Of a DNA stretch of 17,571 bases, positions 13,251-17,571 are shown piece after piece. The translations under genes were made by a program, and so were the position numbers. The notes under the pieces were generated by a model. That model ran no database searches. It had not been told where the DNA came from and worked only from the letters and a program-made list of their open reading frames with translations. Position 1 is the first letter of the stretch. Every line of letters begins with the position of its first letter. Origin of the DNA: Verrucomicrobiales bacterium (GTDB taxonomy: Bacteria; Verrucomicrobiota; Verrucomicrobiia; Limisphaerales; UBA9464); NCBI GenBank assembly GCA_003445095.1, contig DLVS01000177.1:1-17571 (forward strand). The letters run 5' to 3'.

Positions 13251-14543
13251 TCAGACCAAAGCGGATTGATCCATCGGGACGATGTCCACCGTAGCCTTGG
13301 GCATGATCGAGAACCAGGTCTGGGCTTCTTCCTTCGTCACAAGCTCGCGGTAGTGACGGAAGATCATCCTCGGGGAATTACCGCTTTCAAGGGCCACGCG
13401 GGCAACGTCACCCGTCAGCGCCACGCGGTAGCTGATACAGGAGTGCCGTAAGGCATTGTGTTTCCATTTCACTTCGGCCCGCTCAGCAAGCCGTTGAATG
13501 GCCTCGAATGGCCGGGGGTAGTCGCAGCAGGTCGGGACTTCGCGCCGACAGACGGCGAGCCACGTTCGGAGATTGTCACAAATCGGAATCAGTCGTTTTT
13601 GCGCAGTATTTCCCTTCACGCCAGTAACCCGGATATATCCGCGCTCCAAATTGATGTCATCCCAAAGTTGCCGCTGGATTTCCGCAGTCCGCATGCCGGC
13701 GAATCCTCCGAGCACCAGCAGCGGAAGAAGCCCCTGCCGGGTCGCATAGCGGCGATTGAAACCGGCACCCAAGACATCGGGGTTCATCTGGGCGGCTTCC
13801 AATAGCCCCATCATTTCCTTCGGGGAGAAAATCTCAATTTCGGTCTGCTCCTCGCGCGCACGGGCCACTGTATCGAAGTCGACGTGGTCTTTGGGCAGAT
13901 AACCTTCGGCCTCGGCGTAATTAAACAGCGTCCCGAGGATCGTCCGAAAATTGTTGCGGGTCCGCCCGGCGCATTTCAGCGCGCGTAGCCATTCGTTCAC
14001 CAGGGGCATATCAACACTGGCGATGGGGCACTGAAAGCTTTCCGTGAATTCGCCCAGGCGGAATTTGAGATCGCGAAGATACGGCGCGCTCGCACCGTCG
14101 GCCTTCTTCGCGGCGATCATCTCGTCAACGACTTCACGGACGGATTTCGACGGCATGTTCTGGGGAAACCGCTGGAGGTAGTATTCCACAGCGTCGCGCA
14201 ACGGCACCTTGCCCAGCTTGAACGCGGCCGAGGCGTACCGTTCGGCGGCGACGTCCAGCGGGGTCTCGCATTGATTGAGAAATTTGAGCGCCCGCTGATA
14301 AACGATGCGGTCATCGGCCTTCAGCGTCAGCGTGGCGTGATCGCCCGCCCCGATGCCAACGATTGCCTCTCTCGCCCGTCGCTTCGCTTCGTCCAGGTCT
14401 GCGAAACTTTCCAGCTTGCGGCGGGTGCCCACGTAGTAGGCGACCTTGAATTCCGCGTAACCCTTATTCTCGTGACGATAGATTTTCGCGGAAACGCTGC
14501 CCTTCGTAAGCGTGATCGGAAAATCCGGCGTTTTCGCTTGCAC
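13251..14543 (-). CDS. Tyrosine recombinase/integrase of the tRNA-integrated element
   Basis: The predicted protein has 430 residues from GTG 14543. The frame is open to 14717, but that extension runs straight through the tRNA gene, so I reject it; no in-frame ATG lies between the tRNA and the first conserved residues. The N-terminal half holds the DNA-binding domain (ITLTKGSVSAKIYRHENKGY) and a core-binding helical region about 110-220. The catalytic domain shows Arg285 in GFAGMRTAEI, Lys316 in a beta-hairpin, His362 and Arg366 in HNALRHS, and the nucleophile Tyr398 in FRHYREL. The usual fifth residue (often LGH) reads SGNSP here. It would integrate and excise the element at the tRNA 3' end, 85 bp away. 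It reads away from the tRNA, the standard arrangement. Integrase call is secure, start is not. Confidence 0.9.
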   Translation of the reverse strand: MQAKTPDFPITLTKGSVSAKIYRHENKGYAEFKVAYYVGTRRKLESFADLDEAKRRAREAIVGIGAGDHATLTLKADDRIVYQRALKFLNQCETPLDVAAERYASAAFKLGKVPLRDAVEYYLQRFPQNMPSKSVREVVDEMIAAKKADGASAPYLRDLKFRLGEFTESFQCPIASVDMPLVNEWLRALKCAGRTRNNFRTILGTLFNYAEAEGYLPKDHVDFDTVARAREEQTEIEIFSPKEMMGLLEAAQMNPDVLGAGFNRRYATRQGLLPLLVLGGFAGMRTAEIQRQLWDDINLERGYIRVTGVKGNTAQKRLIPICDNLRTWLAVCRREVPTCCDYPRPFEAIQRLAERAEVKWKHNALRHSCISYRVALTGDVARVALESGNSPRMIFRHYRELVTKEEAQTWFSIMPKATVDIVPMDQSALV

Positions 14544-14628
14544 GCGTCTATTGTTCGGAATCTGTTCGGAAAAGCAAATCCTCTCAACAGGCCTGTCTGC
14601 AAGACATTGGTAATCAACGAAATAAAAA

Positions 14629-14665
14629 TGGTGCACGGGGCGGGGGTCGAACCCACAACCTTCGG
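14629..14665. other. Probable right attachment site within the tRNA 3' half
   Basis: An integrase gene starting just beyond the 3' end of an intact tRNA is the classic mark of integration into the tRNA 3' part. The exact core cannot be set without the other end. I searched by eye for a second copy of the tRNA 3' sequence in the left part of the window and saw none, so the boundaries here are only the T-arm to CCA region. Confidence 0.45.
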
Positions 14666-14705
14666 CTCCGGAGGCCGACGCTCTATCCAATTGAGCTACC
14701 CGCGC
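14629..14705 (-). tRNA. tRNA-Arg, anticodon CCG, with encoded CCA
   Basis: On the minus strand the cloverleaf folds fully: acceptor GCGCGGG pairs with CCCGTGC (one G-T), D-arm GCTC/GAGC, anticodon stem TCGGC/GCCGA with loop CTCCGGA, and T-arm around TTCGACC. The discriminator is A and CCA is encoded, followed by a T-rich stretch. The anticodon CCG reads Arg codon CGG. The gene is whole, so the element has restored or left untouched its 3' part. Confidence 0.95.
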
Positions 14706-14767
14706 GCTACTTCGCAACGCGCCGCCAAACTAATAACCCATTCCATCAGCGGCAATGAGTTTCCCCG

Positions 14768-14786
14768 TTGCAAGTTGTTTGCAAAC
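14768..14786. promoter_or_regulatory. Palindromic operator candidate upstream of znuA (possible Zur-type site)
   Basis: Two TTGCAA palindromes lie 11 bp apart (14768-14773 and 14779-14784), the second inside a perfect 10-bp palindrome GTTTGCAAAC (14777-14786), about 30 bp before the znuA start. Zinc importers are normally repressed by Zur from such a position. The sequence does not match the Zur box of enterobacteria, so the regulator is a guess. Confidence 0.4.
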
Positions 14787-14816
14787 ACTAAAGCCGCCGT
14801 CCATCCTCCCGGCCGA

Positions 14817-15746
14817 ATGCCACTTCGATTCTTGCTTGTGCTGGGCCTCCTCTCCTGGATGGGCTGCAAGCCCTCTACGGCCGCGGAAGGAAAACGATTG
14901 CGGGTATTAACCAGTATCCCACCGCTCTATTCCTGGGCGGCAAATGTGGTGGGTGATCGGGCGGACCTTCAGAATTTATTGCCGCCCAACGTCGGGCCTC
15001 ACGACTACGAGTTTCGTCCGCGAGACCTGCGCAAGGTGCAAGAAGCCGACATCATCTTCATCAACGGCTTGGGTGTGGAGTCTTGGCTGACCAAGGCAAT
15101 CGCGGCGAATGATCCTGGAGCAGACCGGAAGATTGTGGAGGTGGCTGCGGGAATTCCCACCAACACATTGATCTATGAGCTTCCGGCGCTGCACCTATCC
15201 ACCACCGAACCCGCGGAATTGCATTCCCACGTCGGCGCGGCGAATCCCCATTTGTGGCTCGATCCCGGGTTCGCCCGGCAAGCCGTTTCGAACTTGTTGG
15301 CCGTGCTTCAACGGGCCGACCCCATCAACGCCGCGGCCTATGCCACGAATGCGGCGGCTTATCAGGCGCGGTTGCAGGCACTGGATCAGGAATTTCGCGA
15401 GAGCCTGGAAGGATTGACCCGTCGTGAAGTAGTCACGTTTCACGACGCGTTCCCGTATCTTTGCCGTCGGTATGGGTTGAATTTGGTCGGGGTCATTGAG
15501 GAGGTTCCCGGAGCATCTCCTTCGCCACGCTATCTCGCCGAGTTATCGCAAGTCATTCGCGGCAATCGCGTCTCCGCCATCTTCGTCGAACCCCAATTCG
15601 ACACGAAATTGGCGCGGCAGTTGGCCAAGGACCTCGAGGTTGGCGTGGCGCCGTTGGACACTTTGGAAACAGGCCGGCTCGCCCCTCAGTCCTATGAGGA
15701 TGGCATGCGCGCGAATCTGAAAGCGCTCAAACGGGCGCTGCGTTGA
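14817..15746 (+). CDS. znuA: Zinc ABC transporter substrate-binding lipoprotein ZnuA
   Basis: The protein has 309 residues from ATG 14817; the frame extends upstream but only across the tRNA and integrase region. A signal peptide (LRFLLVLGLLSW) ends at MGC with Cys17, so it is probably a lipoprotein, although the lipobox Trp is unusual. The fold is a cluster A-I metal-binding protein. Ligands line up as His62 (GPHDYEFRP), His145 (NPHLWLDP) and His209 (TFHDAFPYL). Having His and not Glu as the third ligand favours zinc over manganese. Asp283 in PLDTL is the common fourth acid. The long His-rich loop of many ZnuA proteins is nearly absent (only LHSHVG at 136-140). It captures Zn(II) outside the cytoplasmic membrane for ZnuB. 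Its stop is 2 bp before znuC. Confidence 0.9.
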   Translation: MPLRFLLVLGLLSWMGCKPSTAAEGKRLRVLTSIPPLYSWAANVVGDRADLQNLLPPNVGPHDYEFRPRDLRKVQEADIIFINGLGVESWLTKAIAANDPGADRKIVEVAAGIPTNTLIYELPALHLSTTEPAELHSHVGAANPHLWLDPGFARQAVSNLLAVLQRADPINAAAYATNAAAYQARLQALDQEFRESLEGLTRREVVTFHDAFPYLCRRYGLNLVGVIEEVPGASPSPRYLAELSQVIRGNRVSAIFVEPQFDTKLARQLAKDLEVGVAPLDTLETGRLAPQSYEDGMRANLKALKRALR

Positions 15747-15748
15747 TC

Positions 15749-16549
15749 ATGGCTGAAGTCCGATTTCACCCGACGGGCTTGGCGATCGAAGTGCGGGGCC
15801 TTCGGGTCACGCTCGGCGGCACTCCCGTGCTGCGAGGCGTGGATTTGCACGTGGCTCGCGGGCAAATCGTCGCCTTGATCGGTCCCAACGGGTCCGGCAA
15901 AACCACGCTACTGCGGTGCTTGCTCGGATTGCAGCCCCCGTCCCACGGAGAAATGAGAATCTTCGGACAGAGAATTGGGCCGGAGGTTTTACGGCGCGTC
16001 GGTTATGTGCCGCAGCGGCTGGCGCTTGATCGAAGCTTTGTTTTGAGCGTGCGGGAGTTTTTGTCGTTGCGCCTCCGCGAAACTCAGGGGTGGTTCTGGC
16101 AGCGTCGTCAAACGACCGATTCCGCTCTGCACGCGGCATTGCCGGAGTTTGATCTCGATCCGCTAATGGATCGTCCAGTCGCAGGATTGAGTGGCGGTCA
16201 GCTCCAACGCGTGCTGATCGCCTTTAGTCTGTTGGCCAAGCCTGAGCTGTTGCTGTTGGATGAGCCGACGGCCGGAGTAGACACACCGGGCGAGAATACG
16301 TTCTACGAACTGATCGCGGGGATCCACCAGCGGCATCAGTTGACCGTCGTCTTGGTGTCGCACGATCTGTCCATGGTCTATCGCCACGCCGCGCGCGTTT
16401 TCGCCTTGAACGGAGTCATTTGCTGCGAGGGTACTCCGGAGGAAGTGATGAACGCCGATTCCCTCAAACAGGCCTACGGGATTCACGTGACTCCTTATCA
16501 CCATGACCACGGCCCAGGGCACCACCACTGGGTTAATATCAAACCCTAA
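15749..16549 (+). CDS. znuC: Zinc ABC transporter ATPase ZnuC with histidine-rich tail
   Basis: The protein has 266 residues from ATG 15749, 2 bp after the znuA stop. An in-frame TTG overlapping that stop is less likely. All ABC ATPase motifs are present: Walker A GPNGSGKT (45-52), Q-loop Gln89, signature LSGGQ (147-151), Walker B LLLLDEP (167-173) and H-loop His205. It powers metal import through ZnuB on the inner face of the membrane. The last 20 residues, HVTPYHHDHGPGHHHWVNIKP, contain seven His in 15 positions; this could bind zinc and sense or buffer it. In other systems such a run is more usual in the binding protein, which here has little of it. The gene is part of the znuA-znuC-znuB operon. 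Confidence 0.92.
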   Translation: MAEVRFHPTGLAIEVRGLRVTLGGTPVLRGVDLHVARGQIVALIGPNGSGKTTLLRCLLGLQPPSHGEMRIFGQRIGPEVLRRVGYVPQRLALDRSFVLSVREFLSLRLRETQGWFWQRRQTTDSALHAALPEFDLDPLMDRPVAGLSGGQLQRVLIAFSLLAKPELLLLDEPTAGVDTPGENTFYELIAGIHQRHQLTVVLVSHDLSMVYRHAARVFALNGVICCEGTPEEVMNADSLKQAYGIHVTPYHHDHGPGHHHWVNIKP

Positions 16550-16557
16550 GCGCCCCA

Positions 16558-17388
16558 ATGACCGCTCCGATGCTCCAGGAACCCTTCATGCAGCGCGCGC
16601 TTCTGACCGCGGGCTTCCTCGGGCCGTTGTGTGGGTTGCTGGGAGTGTTCGTGACCGCGCGGCGCATGGCTTTCTTCAGTGACACCGTGGCCCATTCGGC
16701 GCTGGCTGGCGTCGCCGCGGGGTTGGCGATGGGCCTCGATCCTTCCTGGCCCATGGTGGCGGTGAGTTTGATCGTGGCGCTGCTGATTCTGTGGTTGAAG
16801 GAACGAACCGAACTGCTGACCGACACCATCATGGCGCTGCTCATGTCCGGATTCATGGCCGCCGGGGTGGTCGGATTTAGTCTGCTTAAGGGATTTCGCG
16901 CGGAACTGCATCGGTACCTCTTTGGCGACATCCTGAGCGTGGGTCCGATGGACGTGTGGTTGGCCTTCGGGGTTTTTGTCGGAGTAATGGTTTTGCTTTT
17001 CGCGCAGTTGAGTCCACTTACGTTGCTCACTGCCCACGAGGATCTCGCGCACGTGAGTGGGCTCAGAATTCGGCGGCTAAACCTGGCGTTTGTGGTCGTG
17101 CTGACCTTGGTCGTGGCGATGAGCATCCGCTTGTTGGGAATAGTTTTGGTCACTTCGTTGTTGGTCATTCCACCGGCGACCGCGCGCAACCTTGCGTGCA
17201 ACCTGCGCCAAGAGATTTGCCTGAGCGTGCTGGTTGGATTCTGCGGCGGGGTCGGCGGCGTGCTGCTGAGCTATCAGTTTGACCTCCCGTGTGGGCCGAC
17301 CATCGTGTTGACCTGCGTGGGCCTGTTTTTGATTTCACTCGGGTTCCAACAGGTGCGACTTCAACGCCACCGGGAGGTGTTGTCATGA
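16558..17388 (+). CDS. znuB: Zinc ABC transporter permease ZnuB (ABC-3 family)
   Basis: The protein has 276 residues from ATG 16558, 8 bp after znuC. About eight or nine hydrophobic segments are seen, roughly 14-34, 47-60, 64-81, 90-111, 132-150, 176-206 (two), 219-238 and 246-263. Family marks include FFSDTVAHSALAGVAAG (39-55) in the first part and GIVLVTSLLVIPPATAR (194-210), the conserved ABC-3 stretch near the ATPase-contact loop. It forms the dimeric zinc channel that takes metal from ZnuA. Nothing is truncated. A second start at Met11 would also fit. The stop TGA overlaps an ATG at 17385 in another frame. Specificity for zinc rests on the ZnuA ligands. Confidence 0.92.
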   Translation: MTAPMLQEPFMQRALLTAGFLGPLCGLLGVFVTARRMAFFSDTVAHSALAGVAAGLAMGLDPSWPMVAVSLIVALLILWLKERTELLTDTIMALLMSGFMAAGVVGFSLLKGFRAELHRYLFGDILSVGPMDVWLAFGVFVGVMVLLFAQLSPLTLLTAHEDLAHVSGLRIRRLNLAFVVVLTLVVAMSIRLLGIVLVTSLLVIPPATARNLACNLRQEICLSVLVGFCGGVGGVLLSYQFDLPCGPTIVLTCVGLFLISLGFQQVRLQRHREVLS

Positions 17389-17393
17389 ACCTT

Positions 17394-17506
17394 CGTAGCC
17401 GCGGAGGGGCCGACGCGCATCCTTCTGCTCTCACCAACGTCTCAATAGTCTCCACAGCCTCCATCTGCGCCGTAATAGTCGGCGCCTCCTCCCGTCGTCG
17501 GCTACG
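17394..17506. repeat. REP-like imperfect inverted repeat after znuB
   Basis: CGTAGCCG at 17394-17401 and CGGCTACG at 17499-17506 are exact complements. The arms continue imperfectly inward: AGGGGCCGAC on the left answers GTCGGCGCCTCCT on the right, with a few extra bases in the right arm. About 60 bp lie between. Starting 6 bp after the znuB stop, it may be an intergenic REP or small MITE-like unit, and may also protect or end the mRNA. A frame from ATG 17385 is open through it but looks non-coding. Confidence 0.45.
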
Positions 17507-17552
17507 TGGCTTAAGGCTTCGATTCGCGTCCGATCTTGGAATTGGAGGCTCC

Positions 17553-17571
17553 ATGAACCATTCAAATGGTA
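17553..17571 (+). CDS. Possible start of a further gene, cut by window edge
   Basis: ATG 17553 is preceded by GGAGG with 4-bp spacing, the best Shine-Dalgarno of the chromosomal part. Only six codons (MNHSNG) are visible, so no function can be given. The same frame is open upstream to 17385, hence the true start is uncertain and the call may be wrong. Confidence 0.3.

Noticed and set aside
14544..14717. N-terminal extension of the integrase frame through the tRNA gene
   Set aside because: The translation is just the antisense-free reading of the tRNA itself (ARVAQLDRASASG type) and no protein would share it; the tRNA cloverleaf is complete.
14271..14816. Extension of the ZnuA frame upstream
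   Set aside because: It runs antisense through the integrase and tRNA genes; the signal peptide begins at 14817.
1..17571. CRISPR array
   Set aside because: No regularly spaced direct repeats of 23 bp or longer were seen; the CGCGGAC copies are short and irregular.

Overview
The window looks like the right-hand end of an integrated mobile element joined to chromosomal DNA. The host is a GC-rich Gram-negative-type bacterium: it has a ZnuABC importer with a predicted lipoprotein binding subunit, and many starts have weak Shine-Dalgarno sequences. Recalled family resemblance (the glycosyltransferase pair, the TIR protein) makes Verrucomicrobiota or a relative my best guess. That guess is inference; no taxonomic marker gene is present.

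Layout from left to right. (1) 1-1739: defence-type genes, namely the 3' part of an AbiEii-like nucleotidyltransferase toxin and a TIR-domain protein with a phage-antirepressor-like C-terminus. (2) 1748-4696, minus strand: a tightly overlapping four-gene operon of HTH protein, ParA-like ATPase, small C-terminally anchored protein and a TraD/VirD4-like coupling ATPase. The first three recall IncP traK-traL-traM in order, size and type. (3) 4697-5389: about 690 bp with no convincing gene, holding repeated CGCGGAC motifs and two adjacent hairpins; this is the best oriT candidate. (4) 5390-8880: a small divergent gene, a palindrome-rich divergent promoter, a MobF relaxase-helicase and a small overlapping gene. 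(5) 8881-12660: cargo. A glycosyltransferase is followed by a second sugar-transferase gene cut by an 874-bp IS5-family element with a TA duplication. An AT-richer secreted aspartic protease with a PDZ-like domain follows. (6) 12879-14543: an excisionase-like HTH gene convergent with a tyrosine integrase. (7) 14629-14705: an intact tRNA-Arg(CCG), whose 3' end faces the element and is the likely integration site. (8) 14817-17388: chromosomal znuA-znuC-znuB, followed by a REP-like inverted repeat and possibly the start of another gene.

Taken together, segments 2-6 describe an integrative and mobilizable element. The integrase and excisionase would excise it at the tRNA. The relaxase would nick oriT with help from the HTH and ParA-like accessory proteins, and the coupling ATPase would deliver the DNA to a secretion channel. 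No channel genes are visible, so the element either borrows a channel or encodes one to the left of this window. The left attachment site was not found and probably lies outside the window.

Points most worth checking: the TraKLM-like operon paired with a MobF rather than a MobP relaxase; the candidate oriT; a near-identical GTGTAC-TGG-TACAC palindrome before both the relaxase and excisionase genes; the TIR/antirepressor-like fusion; and the duplicated-lobe aspartic protease as element cargo.
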